16,315 nt of DNA from an uncultured Ileibacterium sp. (GCA_902488835.1 CABTXQ010000027.1:1-16315); one strand, 5' to 3'; counted from the first letter of the stretch, positions 1 to 8,850 are shown. Notes: a model not told the origin generated them from the sequence alone. Made by a program: numbers and translations.

Positions 1-1506
1 AGCATAAAGAAGCCTTGCGGGATTGGTTTTTCTTGATTCCTCAATGGATTCAAGAAGATTACTAAATGATTTTTCTCCGAAACCTTCAAGGTTCAAAATC
101 TCTTCTTTATGAAATCTGATATCGTATATGTCCTTGAACTTCTTAATAAATCCGTATCCCATAAATTTGAGTATGGTTTGCTCAGAAAGCCCTTCTATAT
201 TCATAGCATCCCTCGAAACGAAATGGGTAAATCTTCCGGATTTTTTTGCCGGACAATCTTCATTTAAGCAGACAAGGATTTCTGTATTACCTGAAAGTCT
301 GAGCTCTGTAGGTTCCATGCACACCGGACATTTCGAAGGTATTTCGAGATTATTACTCCTCGTCAGATTGTCGGAAATTTGCGGGATAATCATGTTTGCC
401 TTATACACTGTAATATTATCCCCTATTCCAAGTTCGAGACCTCTAAGAATATTGACATTATGTACTGAAGCCCTTTTGACAATTGTCCCTTCAATTTCTA
501 CAGGGTCAAACAAGGCAATAGGATTTAGTAGTCCAGTCCTCGATGGGCTCCATTCAATCCCCCTAAGTACAGTCTCTTCCTCTTTATCTTCCCACTTGAA
601 TGCGATTGAATGTCTCGGAAATTTTGCTGTCTCGCCGAGGCTCTTTGCTAATTTTAGGTCCTCAAGAGCGAGAACGAGCCCGTCTGAAGGAATCGGGAAT
701 TTTTTTACCAGAGTTTCAAATTTATCAACTTCTTTTATGAGACTATTTGAATCGACAATTTCATAAGGCACAACATCAAAGCCTTGATTTTCAAGCCACT
801 TGAGCTGTTCATTCTTGCTATTTTTGAAATTTGATTCTTCCATCTTCGTTACGGTGAAAACATAAAATCTGACATGGCGTTTCGCTGTTATGCTGCTATC
901 GAGCTGCCTTACACTTCCACTGCAAAGGTTCCTTGGATTCCTGTATTTTGCATCGGCATCTTCTATCTCATTATTAATTTTCTCAAAATCGTTGTAAAGT
1001 ATGACAGCTTCTCCTCTTACGACGAGTTCTCCTTTGAATGGAATATTATAGGGGATGTTTTCGAAGGTCTTAGCATTCTCCGTCACAACTTCACCTATAT
1101 CGCCGTTACCCCTTGTAACCGCTTTATAAATCTTTCCCTCTCTGTATGTAATTACTATCGTAAGCCCGTCAAGCTTCCATGATAGAACTCCCTCATTATT
1201 TCCAAGCCAGTTTCTTAGCTCCTCCTTATCCTTTGTTTTATCAAGGCTTAACATTCTATTTTGATGAGCTTCTTTTGGCAGTTTTGACTGAACGGTATAT
1301 CCAACATTCCTTGTAGGGCTATTAGCCATGATAATTCCCGTCTTATTTTCCAGAGAACTTAACTCATCATAAAGTGCATCATATTCGAAATTACTCATAA
1401 TTTCATTTGCATCATCATAATATGCACGTGATGCATCATTTAGAATAGAGACCAGTTCTTCAATTCTTTTTTTGTCTTTGGAATTTATATTTGCATCCAT
1501 ATCCAT
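1..1506 (-). CDS. ligA: NAD+-dependent DNA ligase LigA, C terminus cut by window edge
   Basis: This enzyme seals nicks in duplex DNA during replication and repair, using NAD+ as adenylate donor. The frame is open from the ATG to the left edge, giving 502 codons; family members usually have about 650-670. Visible in order: an N-terminal Ia domain with YY at 29-30, nucleotidyltransferase motif KLDG with the adenylated lysine at K111, VRGE, NPRN and SVRQLD motifs, IAFKW with K304, an OB-fold segment, a four-cysteine zinc finger (C393, C396, C413, C418), and the start of the helix-hairpin-helix region (GFGEKS). The remaining HhH and BRCT parts lie outside the window. The start is fixed by GGAG seven bases upstream; an in-frame ATG two codons later is weaker. 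It begins 23 bases after pcrA, so the two form an operon. Odd: motif IV reads DGLVLAL (275-281), with alanine where the Escherichia coli enzyme has essential K290. Confidence 0.95.
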   Translation of the reverse strand, partial: MDMDANINSKDKKRIEELVSILNDASRAYYDDANEIMSNFEYDALYDELSSLENKTGIIMANSPTRNVGYTVQSKLPKEAHQNRMLSLDKTKDKEELRNWLGNNEGVLSWKLDGLTIVITYREGKIYKAVTRGNGDIGEVVTENAKTFENIPYNIPFKGELVVRGEAVILYNDFEKINNEIEDADAKYRNPRNLCSGSVRQLDSSITAKRHVRFYVFTVTKMEESNFKNSKNEQLKWLENQGFDVVPYEIVDSNSLIKEVDKFETLVKKFPIPSDGLVLALEDLKLAKSLGETAKFPRHSIAFKWEDKEEETVLRGIEWSPSRTGLLNPIALFDPVEIEGTIVKRASVHNVNILRGLELGIGDNITVYKANMIIPQISDNLTRSNNLEIPSKCPVCMEPTELRLSGNTEILVCLNEDCPAKKSGRFTHFVSRDAMNIEGLSEQTILKFMGYGFIKKFKDIYDIRFHKEEILNLEGFGEKSFSNLLESIEESRKTNPARLLYA

Positions 1507-1529
1507 TGATTTTCTCCATTATCTGCCTT

Positions 1530-3839
1530 TTACTCCACCTTGGTAATTTTCACAAATCCTTTACCTATCTTCTTCTCTCCAAATCCTTCAAATTCTATCG
1601 TCATGGTCAAATCATCCTGCTTTATTAATGTTCCCTTGCCGAATTTAGGATGCTTCAACTTATCTCCCAATGAAAAATTCTGGTTTTTTTTATCATCAGT
1701 CACATCATTAATTGCACTTCTTGGAATATCAAAAGGTTTCCTCGATACGCCCCCGTAACCGTCACTTGTTCCATAGCTTCTTCCCCTATATGTATAATCT
1801 CCGATAAAAGACCCTTTCTCGGAATTGGCAAATCTTACTCCAGGCTTACTTGTTCCAAAAAGAGATCTCTCCATTTCACTAAGGAATACAGACTCTTTCG
1901 TATAATCTGTCCTTCCGTATAGCATTCTTGCTGCAGCTGATGTCATATAAAGGATCTCCTTAGCTCTTGTTATTCCGACGTAGCAAAGTCTTCTTTCTTC
2001 TTCAAGTTTCTCATTATCGTCGAAGGCAGATACTCCTGGAAAAAGTCCGTCTTCCATGCCTGGCATAAATACAGCCTTGAATTCAAGCCCCTTTGCACTA
2101 TGCAGTGTCATGAGGGATACGGCATCCTCATTTGGATCTCTATTGTCTACATCTGACATCAGCGTAATACTTTCAAGGAAATTGCCTAGTTCTGTCTGTT
2201 CATCAAGTTCAAATCCGCTCTTTATAAGTGCTTCTCTTTCATTCCTTATTTCATCCTCAAACTCAGATGGACTTTCGCTATTATGATTTTTCTCGAACTC
2301 TTCTATTACGGACTTAAACTCCATAATGTTCTCAATCCTCGTGTCAGCTTCTACGCTATCCGCATTTTCAAGTGCCTTTAGATATCCACTTCTACTTAGA
2401 ATATTGTCATATAGATCTGAAAGTCTCATGTTCTCCTTTTCATTTGAACAGTCTTCAATCATACTAATGAGATTTTGTAGTTCATAAGAAGCCTTCTTAG
2501 GTATAACTCTATTTATATCTTTTCTTTTTATTTCTTCAAATATACTTATCCCGTGATTTGATGCCTCATCTGTTATAAGTTTAAGTGTTTTAGGTCCTAC
2601 TCCCCTCTTAGGCTCATTTATTATTCTAAGCATGGAATTATCATCATCTTGATTATCGATAAGTCTCATGTAGGACATAACGTCCTTAACTTCCTTCCTA
2701 TCGTAATATCGTAGACCCGCAACCACTCTATATGGAATGCCTCTGAATGAAAATTTTTCTTCAAATGCTCTTGACTGCGCATTCTTCCTGTACAGTATAG
2801 CAATATCGCTGAAATTAAGCCCCTGTTCATGCAATTTTTCTATTTCCATCCCTATGTAATAGGCTTCAAGTTTCTCATCTCCACATCTCTTGTACTCAAT
2901 TTTCCTACCCTTAGTTCTATTTGTCCAAAGTTTCTTTCTCTTTCTCTTTGTATTATTACTGATTAATGAATTTGCAAGAGATAGAATGTTGCCGTCTGAT
3001 CTGTAATTTTGTTCAAGCCTTATAGTTTTTACATTTGGAAAATCATGCTCAAAATCGAGAATATTCGAGATATCTGCACCTCTCCACTGATATATGCACT
3101 GGTCGTCATCACCTACAACGCAAAGATTCCCATATCCGCCTGAAAGGTATTTGATAAGCTTATACTGCAGATAGTTTGTATCCTGATATTCATCCACCAT
3201 GACATATTTGAATCTTTCCTGATAAAATCTAAGAACATCCGGTTCTAATTCAAGGAGTCTCACACCGTTAAGCAAAAGATCGTCAAAATCCATAGCATTA
3301 TTTGCCATCATTTCGTTCATATATTCTCTATATACATTGTAAATTGTCTCGGACCTGAAATCTCCCGAATTTAAGTCGTAATATTTCTCCGGTCCTTCTT
3401 CTCTTTCCTTTGCTTTACTTATCGTATTGATTATTAGGCTTACAGGATAATTCTTATCATTTATATTGAGATTCTTGATTATCCTTTTAATAAGGCTCTT
3501 TTTATCTCCTTCATCATATATGGTAAAACCTTTCTTGTATCCTAAGGCTTCCGCATGATACCTTAGAATTCTAAGGCACATCGCATGAAAGGTCATTATC
3601 CAAAGTCCTCTTGTATCCGGAGTTAAATTTTCAACTCTCTCACGCATTTCAGAGGCTGCCTTATTTGTAAAAGTAACTGCAAGTATATTATATGGGTCTG
3701 TACCTTTCTCAATTATATTTGCAATCCTATGTGTCATTGCCATAGTTTTACCGCTTCCAGCCCCTGCAAGTATCAGGAGTGGGCCATCTATATGTTCAAC
3801 TGCAAGGAGCTGCTCTTTATTTAGTTTGCTCTTATCCAT
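1530..3839 (-). CDS. pcrA: ATP-dependent 3'-5' DNA helicase PcrA (UvrD/Rep family, SF1A)
   Basis: PcrA unwinds DNA and strips proteins from it in nucleotide excision repair and replication restart, and it is the essential UvrD homologue of Gram-positives. All SF1A motifs are intact: Walker A AGAGSGKT (25-32), motif Ia TFTNKAA, motif II DEYQDTN (216-222), motif III GDDDQCIYQWRGA (243-255), motif IV LEQNYRS (275-281), motif V TLHSAKGLEF (about 579-588) and motif VI VGITRA (about 620). The C-terminal 45 residues (GDKLKHPKFGKG onward) form the Tudor-like domain that binds RNA polymerase in PcrA. The length of 769 residues is normal. I chose the ATG at 3839 because GTGGAG lies five bases upstream; an ATG five codons earlier (3854) has only an A-rich stretch before it. 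It is the first gene of the pcrA-ligA operon. Confidence 0.97.
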   Translation of the reverse strand: MDKSKLNKEQLLAVEHIDGPLLILAGAGSGKTMAMTHRIANIIEKGTDPYNILAVTFTNKAASEMRERVENLTPDTRGLWIMTFHAMCLRILRYHAEALGYKKGFTIYDEGDKKSLIKRIIKNLNINDKNYPVSLIINTISKAKEREEGPEKYYDLNSGDFRSETIYNVYREYMNEMMANNAMDFDDLLLNGVRLLELEPDVLRFYQERFKYVMVDEYQDTNYLQYKLIKYLSGGYGNLCVVGDDDQCIYQWRGADISNILDFEHDFPNVKTIRLEQNYRSDGNILSLANSLISNNTKRKRKKLWTNRTKGRKIEYKRCGDEKLEAYYIGMEIEKLHEQGLNFSDIAILYRKNAQSRAFEEKFSFRGIPYRVVAGLRYYDRKEVKDVMSYMRLIDNQDDDNSMLRIINEPKRGVGPKTLKLITDEASNHGISIFEEIKRKDINRVIPKKASYELQNLISMIEDCSNEKENMRLSDLYDNILSRSGYLKALENADSVEADTRIENIMEFKSVIEEFEKNHNSESPSEFEDEIRNEREALIKSGFELDEQTELGNFLESITLMSDVDNRDPNEDAVSLMTLHSAKGLEFKAVFMPGMEDGLFPGVSAFDDNEKLEEERRLCYVGITRAKEILYMTSAAARMLYGRTDYTKESVFLSEMERSLFGTSKPGVRFANSEKGSFIGDYTYRGRSYGTSDGYGGVSRKPFDIPRSAINDVTDDKKNQNFSLGDKLKHPKFGKGTLIKQDDLTMTIEFEGFGEKKIGKGFVKITKVE

Positions 3840-3890
3840 TCTGTCTCCACTCATTTTTTGAATATTTTTAGCTAAAATCTTTCTTCGAAT

Positions 3891-3899
3891 ATTCTAACA
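3891..3899 (-). promoter_or_regulatory. Candidate extended -10 promoter for pcrA-ligA
   Basis: On the minus strand the sequence reads TGTTAGAAT, an extended -10 (TGn plus TAGAAT) about 50 bases before the pcrA start codon and just after the terminator of the upstream surface gene. No convincing -35 box sits 16-18 bases upstream, which is tolerable for an extended -10 promoter. It is the best candidate in this short gap. Confidence 0.35.
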
Positions 3900-3931
3900 C
3901 AAAAACACATTTCATATAGCATAAAAATAAG

Positions 3932-3964
3932 AACGCAGCAGCCATACAAATGACTGCTGCTGTT
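3932..3964 (-). terminator. Rho-independent terminator of the large surface protein gene
   Basis: A perfect 7-bp stem (GCAGCAG at 3935-3941 with CTGCTGC at 3954-3960) has a 12-base loop. It is lengthened by three more pairs (AAC/GTT) across a one-base bulge. Read on the minus strand, it lies 33 bases past the stop codon at 3997 and is followed by the T-rich run TTCTTATTTTTATG. It separates the surface gene from pcrA transcription. Confidence 0.7.
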
Positions 3965-3996
3965 AAAAATGATATTACTTACGAAATCACCAAGGC

Positions 3997-6900
3997 TTAA
4001 TTATCCTTATGTTTTTTTGCTTTTTGATATCTGTATATTGCCAATAGAGCTATAGCCAATATTACAACGCTTACGTAGAATCTTAAATTAGTACTATCTC
4101 CTGTAATAGGATTATTCTTAACATTGTTTTCTTTGTCAAAGATTGGTGCGATGACCGTATCCTTAGTGAACTTGTGTCGATTACTGAATTTATAGACTCC
4201 ATTCTTTTCTTTGGCTTCATTCTGTGCCCTTCTGTCCGCCGACCAATGCTTAAACCTGGAAGTTTCTTTTTCCTTTTGACTTAAATTCATCTCTGGAATT
4301 TTTACCCATGCCTTAGGATTAACATAATAGACCTTGGATTTTCTTCCGGGAATTTTACTTGTTGGGTCTACAGTAACCTTTACATAGGTTTTTCCAGAAA
4401 GAAGTTTAACTAAATCACCATTAGGAGCATTTGTTGCCTCCTTCAAGAAGTCAGGCATTTCGCCAGATGGTTTTGCATCATAGCGGTTCTTATAAACCTT
4501 AATTGGAACATTAATTTCCCTTATATTTTTTTCTCCCTCAATTTTTACTTTTGCCTTGAGGTTTATAGTCCGTAATTTTTCCTCGGCATCTGTCTTCCCT
4601 TTTTCGCTTACCAGCTCGTATATATCAGCAGCGGTTTTTACTTCCTTATCGTCCGAAGTAAAGAAATCAATAGTTGCCCCATCCGGCAAGGACGATATTT
4701 TATTGTTCTTACCTTTCGCCTTGATCAGTTTCTTTAGATCATCCAATTTTGGTGCAAAATCGTTTGTCCAGATGTTAGCAGGATCATCAAATGCCTCGGT
4801 GGTAACCATGCCTTCTGTTGTGAGATTAAACCAGTCAAATACAGCGGTAAAGACGTAAGATTTTTCGTCCGCTTTCTTTATGATGTTGTCTGCAGGTAAA
4901 AGTGGATTCTTGTCCCACTTTTCAAAGGTCTTGCCGTCTTCCGGGGTTATGTAATATTTGTACTTATCCTTTTCCTCACCTTTTTTCAATTCCAAAGGAA
5001 CCGGTATCAAATCGAATTTAATGCCCTCAAGTACATCATAATTGATTTCTTTGATCGGTTTTCCTTCTTTATCTTCGCCAAAGGAGCCTCCTTCACTTGC
5101 CTTGAATGTTACTCGTACATATCCTTTTGGAGTTTCGCTCTCTTTCGGCACCTCAATGACTCTTACATCCTTATAAAAGAAGGTGATTTCATCGGAGCCC
5201 GTACCATTAATCCCCAAGAATTTGTTATTATCTTCATCCACATCGTAGAAAAGCTGCTGCTGTGGATCGGAAGTCAGCTTCCACCCGATTATCGGCTTAT
5301 AGTTTCTGGCGTCATAATGGCGACAGAGGCTAGTCACCTCTTCCTGGTCAAGAATGCGGTACTTATCGATAATTGCTTTCTTTTCTTCATCGTTACTTGC
5401 TTTATCCAGCTCCGCCTTAGCTCTTTCGTCGACATAATTTACCTTGTATTGCCTACTTCTAAATGGACGATAGAAGAAACGGAATTCATTATTTGGACTA
5501 TCAACTAACGTGCCATCTTCTAATTTCTTTTTCGCCTCCACAAGGAGCGTTTGGAAATAGGTGTTACCTTTCGTTGCTCGGTTACCAAGCTGATCAGCAA
5601 GCTCTTGATAATCTTCGTAAAGTTTTTTAGTTTGTTCGTCTTTTATCTTTTTAAGCTCTTCAGCAGAAGCCAATATCCACTTGTCATCTTGCTTAGAACC
5701 GATTGCTGCCACGTAATTATTGACACGCTGGTTACCTATATTTTCTTCAGAGTGGTTAACCCCTTCAACTAATTTCATAGCATCATCCAGGAAGTAGTGG
5801 TGAACTCTAACATCCTCTAAGTCATTTTTTACCCAGATTGCCTTCAGATAAATTGGGCTAACTACGTCATTACCAAAGGAATAAAGTTCTGGAACACCAT
5901 ATGTATCCCGATAAGAATTGTCAATTTCATCGGTATATTCGCCGGTATCCGCATCTTTTTTGAAGCGTTGCACTTCCCAACCCATGAAAGTATAACGTTC
6001 TCTAGTTGGATTTTCTGGTTTTGCCAGTTTCTGTCGCTGTACGACGGTAAAGACTTGCTTGTCTCCATCGTTTTCTTCCTTTTTCGCATAAGTAACTTCT
6101 TTTTGGTCGGCGACATCCCCCTCTCTGATGGTCTTACGATCTGAGGTAATCTTTTCCTCATCGATAGGGTCTAGCTTCCCTCCGTTAGGATCAAAAGTTA
6201 TCTTCCACTTATAGTCCGGCTCTCCCCACTTTGCGTATAGAATCAGGTTGTGCGTAGGCATAGTTTCCTTATTTTCCCAAACCAGCTTTTTCCCAGCCGG
6301 GTCGAGAGCCCAACCCTTAAACACCATTTGTGGTGAAAGCCCCTTAGGTCTTTTAATCCCATAGTTTCCCTCATCATCTTTTTCTACCATATCTGTCAGT
6401 CCTAGTTCCACCAAGGTCTCGGGATTGTCCAGGTCTAAATCCTTTAATGGGTATTGATAGAAAACATCTGTTTGATTAGTGCTGTTGTACTCACTGTCAT
6501 CCTTGAGCTTTGCTGGATCATTGTTGAACCGCAACTTGTACTTATTGCGCTTGTATTTAAATTGAATATATCCATTCTTATCGAATGCATCACTGCCATC
6601 GACAACGTCGCCGAATTCATCGGCTCGGTTAAAGAATGTGGACATAAATTTCATTACGCCCTTAGTCTTTTCAATGCCATATGGATCTTTTACCTTTTCA
6701 TCGGGAAGTGGGGTTATCTCTTTCCTCTTCTCGTTCATATCAGCAAGCTCATCCTCGGTGAGCTGCTTTGCAGGTACTCCCTCATCGTAAGCGGTAAAAC
6801 CCTGCACAACCGGGCTCGGATGAGCATAACTTGAGCTATCTGTATCCGCCTTGGTTCTATATAGGTTATAGTCAATGATGGTCTCACCTGGCTTAAAGCC

Positions 6901-8748
6901 ATCCATCCAAAAATCCATGTGGTGAGGTATCGGATGATTGCTTGAGTCACGGCCACCCCTTTGATCGATACCAAAAGAAAGGGTAGTGAAAGTTCTCGGT
7001 TTGGCATTCCAGTTGACGTTCAGAGTGACGCCATTTCCGGCATCAATCTCGTTAGTGTAACCGCCACGTCTTTCGTAGTCCTCCATGTCTAGGAACTCTT
7101 CAGCAGATAACCGGTATGGGGGAGTATCGCGATACCTCCAATCTGGCACAGCGAAGTTTGGTCCCCATCCAAAACTTTGCTTCCCATCAGAAAAGCCCTT
7201 GGTTTCCTGAGCATCATCTGGCCACTCTGTCATTAGCTGGTTAAACCGGGCCTTAAAGTGGTATGGATTACCTGGTTCCCCTAACTTTTCGCCGTGTCGC
7301 CAAATTTCGGGATAGAAAGTATCTTCTTCTTTCCTAGCATTGGACTTAGTAAAGTAAAGGTCGTAGACCTGCCTATCATAGTAGATGTTATAGACGGTTT
7401 TACCAGTGGAAGAGACCGCCTTTACTATGCTAGGATTGTTTGGATCAGCGTTTTCTTTATCGGTTAAGTCTTTATTGTATTTATAAAATTTATTAAGGTA
7501 AAGGAAGAATTTGCGGTAAAATCTTTGGTTGTTCCATATTTTATCTAACCGTGCCTGATCTAGATCCGGAAACTCCACTCCGTTTACCGGCTCCTTGGCT
7601 AGATCCGGACGAGTGCCGGTGTCCTTGTCTTTATAGACATGGGTACCAACAAAGTCGTATTTTTCTAAAAGGGAAGCTCCATCTGGGTGGTCAGCCTTTT
7701 CCGTCCAGAACTGAACTGCATAATCAGCCTTTTGGTTTTCTTTCCACACTGCGGTAAACTTTACGTTTTCATACGGCATAATCAGCTGCGCTTTTAGATC
7801 TTTAATTGCATTTCCTGAAGTATCTTTAATTACTTCACCTGCCTTAAATGTCTTGCCCGATTTATCTTTTAGCTCCACCGAAGGCTTCCAGCCTTGGAAG
7901 GTTGCCCCCACTTTGTTTGGGATATCTTTTGTATCCAGAGTGGGGATTACTTGCTGATAGTAAAGAGTACGTGTAGGAACTTCCGTACCACCGTCTGTGT
8001 CAAAGGTGACGTCATAGTGGTTACGATTATAGCGATATTCCACGGTAAACTTTGCAGTGTTTAGTGGAACTCGAACATTAATAGACTCGGTTTCCGGTAC
8101 AAACCCTTTTATTTTATCTGCTGGTAAAGGTTGAATTTTCAGGTTAGAGCCTACACTACCCTCTGCGGTAGTTTTTGTCTCTTCATTTTTTCCAGGTTTA
8201 TTACCATATTCTTCAAAATTATCGATATGCTGGAAAACATGAATCACGTTAATGGTTTTCTTTTCCGCATCATATTTAAATTCTTGAGAGTTTTTGTAAG
8301 TTTTTCCGTATTCTGAATCACCGCTACTTTCACCCTTTGTAGCTTCCTCCACAATTTTTTTATAGTTTATAAGAAAATCGTCAATTGGATTGCCATTATC
8401 CTTGGGTTTACCGTAACCTGAGAATTCCGGAAACTTAATTTTCTTATTTACCTTTTCTTTTTCTTCATCGGTAGTTGCTTGGCCTACGGTTGCAACATAA
8501 GGCTGGAAGTTAATGAAATATTTTCTATCTCTTTCTACCTTATAGTCGCTACGAAAGGTATAGAGATCCGGTTGCTTCGGGTTCTTGATGAACTCCTCGA
8601 CAGTCATACCTTCCGGCAGTTTTACAGGGTCTGCCTCTATTTTATCTGCATATTTGCCGGTTTCAGCAGCCATAGTTCCCAGTGGAGTAGGAATGACCAT
8701 AGCCATTGCGAGCATTATTGCAAATATTTTTTTCATAAAAGTTTTCAT
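3997..8748 (-). CDS. Large secreted wall-anchored surface protein with InlB-type (Flg_new) repeats and NPITG sorting signal
   Basis: This is a predicted adhesin-like protein of 1583 residues, exported by Sec and attached to peptidoglycan by a sortase. The start at 8748 is fixed by AAAGGAGAT directly upstream and by the signal peptide it opens (MKTFMKK, hydrophobic core, cleavage near A27/A28). Visible order: an N-terminal region (29-240); an InlB B-repeat (about 245-336, VTFDTDGGTEVPTRTLYYQQ to FTAVW); a long aromatic-rich region without a domain I can name (337-800); a second InlB module (about 805-970, FKGW, YAKWG, ITFDPNGG, TFMGWEV, LKAIW); a segment starting VRVHHYFLDD; a third grasp-like unit (YVRVTFKASEGG, about 1212); a Rib/alpha-like unit ending in VPIKVYKN; and a YVKVTVDPTSK unit (about 1454). 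The tail has NPITGDS (about 1546), one membrane helix and a basic end (KAKKHKDN). The ligand is unknown. The middle has higher GC and more CGT/CGC arginine codons than neighbouring genes. Confidence 0.88.
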   Translation of the reverse strand: MKTFMKKIFAIMLAMAMVIPTPLGTMAAETGKYADKIEADPVKLPEGMTVEEFIKNPKQPDLYTFRSDYKVERDRKYFINFQPYVATVGQATTDEEKEKVNKKIKFPEFSGYGKPKDNGNPIDDFLINYKKIVEEATKGESSGDSEYGKTYKNSQEFKYDAEKKTINVIHVFQHIDNFEEYGNKPGKNEETKTTAEGSVGSNLKIQPLPADKIKGFVPETESINVRVPLNTAKFTVEYRYNRNHYDVTFDTDGGTEVPTRTLYYQQVIPTLDTKDIPNKVGATFQGWKPSVELKDKSGKTFKAGEVIKDTSGNAIKDLKAQLIMPYENVKFTAVWKENQKADYAVQFWTEKADHPDGASLLEKYDFVGTHVYKDKDTGTRPDLAKEPVNGVEFPDLDQARLDKIWNNQRFYRKFFLYLNKFYKYNKDLTDKENADPNNPSIVKAVSSTGKTVYNIYYDRQVYDLYFTKSNARKEEDTFYPEIWRHGEKLGEPGNPYHFKARFNQLMTEWPDDAQETKGFSDGKQSFGWGPNFAVPDWRYRDTPPYRLSAEEFLDMEDYERRGGYTNEIDAGNGVTLNVNWNAKPRTFTTLSFGIDQRGGRDSSNHPIPHHMDFWMDGFKPGETIIDYNLYRTKADTDSSSYAHPSPVVQGFTAYDEGVPAKQLTEDELADMNEKRKEITPLPDEKVKDPYGIEKTKGVMKFMSTFFNRADEFGDVVDGSDAFDKNGYIQFKYKRNKYKLRFNNDPAKLKDDSEYNSTNQTDVFYQYPLKDLDLDNPETLVELGLTDMVEKDDEGNYGIKRPKGLSPQMVFKGWALDPAGKKLVWENKETMPTHNLILYAKWGEPDYKWKITFDPNGGKLDPIDEEKITSDRKTIREGDVADQKEVTYAKKEENDGDKQVFTVVQRQKLAKPENPTRERYTFMGWEVQRFKKDADTGEYTDEIDNSYRDTYGVPELYSFGNDVVSPIYLKAIWVKNDLEDVRVHHYFLDDAMKLVEGVNHSEENIGNQRVNNYVAAIGSKQDDKWILASAEELKKIKDEQTKKLYEDYQELADQLGNRATKGNTYFQTLLVEAKKKLEDGTLVDSPNNEFRFFYRPFRSRQYKVNYVDERAKAELDKASNDEEKKAIIDKYRILDQEEVTSLCRHYDARNYKPIIGWKLTSDPQQQLFYDVDEDNNKFLGINGTGSDEITFFYKDVRVIEVPKESETPKGYVRVTFKASEGGSFGEDKEGKPIKEINYDVLEGIKFDLIPVPLELKKGEEKDKYKYYITPEDGKTFEKWDKNPLLPADNIIKKADEKSYVFTAVFDWFNLTTEGMVTTEAFDDPANIWTNDFAPKLDDLKKLIKAKGKNNKISSLPDGATIDFFTSDDKEVKTAADIYELVSEKGKTDAEEKLRTINLKAKVKIEGEKNIREINVPIKVYKNRYDAKPSGEMPDFLKEATNAPNGDLVKLLSGKTYVKVTVDPTSKIPGRKSKVYYVNPKAWVKIPEMNLSQKEKETSRFKHWSADRRAQNEAKEKNGVYKFSNRHKFTKDTVIAPIFDKENNVKNNPITGDSTNLRFYVSVVILAIALLAIYRYQKAKKHKDN

Positions 8749-8790
8749 TTTATCTCCTTTTATATGGTGCACCAGTTCTACAAAAACCAT

Positions 8791-8820
8791 ATTATAAAAC
8801 ACATATATTGTGAGTGTATA
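8791..8820 (-). promoter_or_regulatory. Candidate promoter of the large surface protein gene
   Basis: On the minus strand a perfect -10 (TATAAT, plus positions 8791-8796) is preceded after 18 bases by TATACA (8815-8820), four of six to the -35 consensus. It lies about 45 bases upstream of the start codon. The same stretch carries a dyad, AAAACAC (8796-8802) with GTGTTTT (8827-8833), that overlaps the -10 edge. It could be an operator, or a weak terminator for the upstream surface gene. A 10-bp perfect palindrome TGGTGCACCA (8765-8774) sits between promoter and ribosome binding site. Confidence 0.45.
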
Positions 8821-8850
8821 ATAACCGTGTTTTGTAATCAATATTCCATA

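Noticed and set aside
128..766. A 212-codon plus-strand open frame opposite ligA
   Set aside because: It lies antisense to well-conserved LigA motifs (zinc finger, motif IV), has no ribosome binding site and resembles no family. The same holds for the plus-strand frame at 874-1182.
3840..3854. Upstream ATG for pcrA at 3854
   Set aside because: It has no Shine-Dalgarno sequence before it, while the ATG at 3839 has GTGGAG at good spacing and gives a start like that of other PcrA proteins.
5862..7007. Two minus-strand frames of 99 and 90 codons (5862-6161, 6735-7007) in another frame of the large surface gene
   Set aside because: They lie wholly inside the surface gene, whose own frame carries recognisable InlB modules. 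They have no domain and no ribosome binding site.
8749..8841. N-terminal extension of the large surface protein to a TTG at 8841
   Set aside because: It would bury the signal peptide 31 residues inside and would overlap the promoter. The ATG at 8748 has an excellent AAAGGAGAT site.
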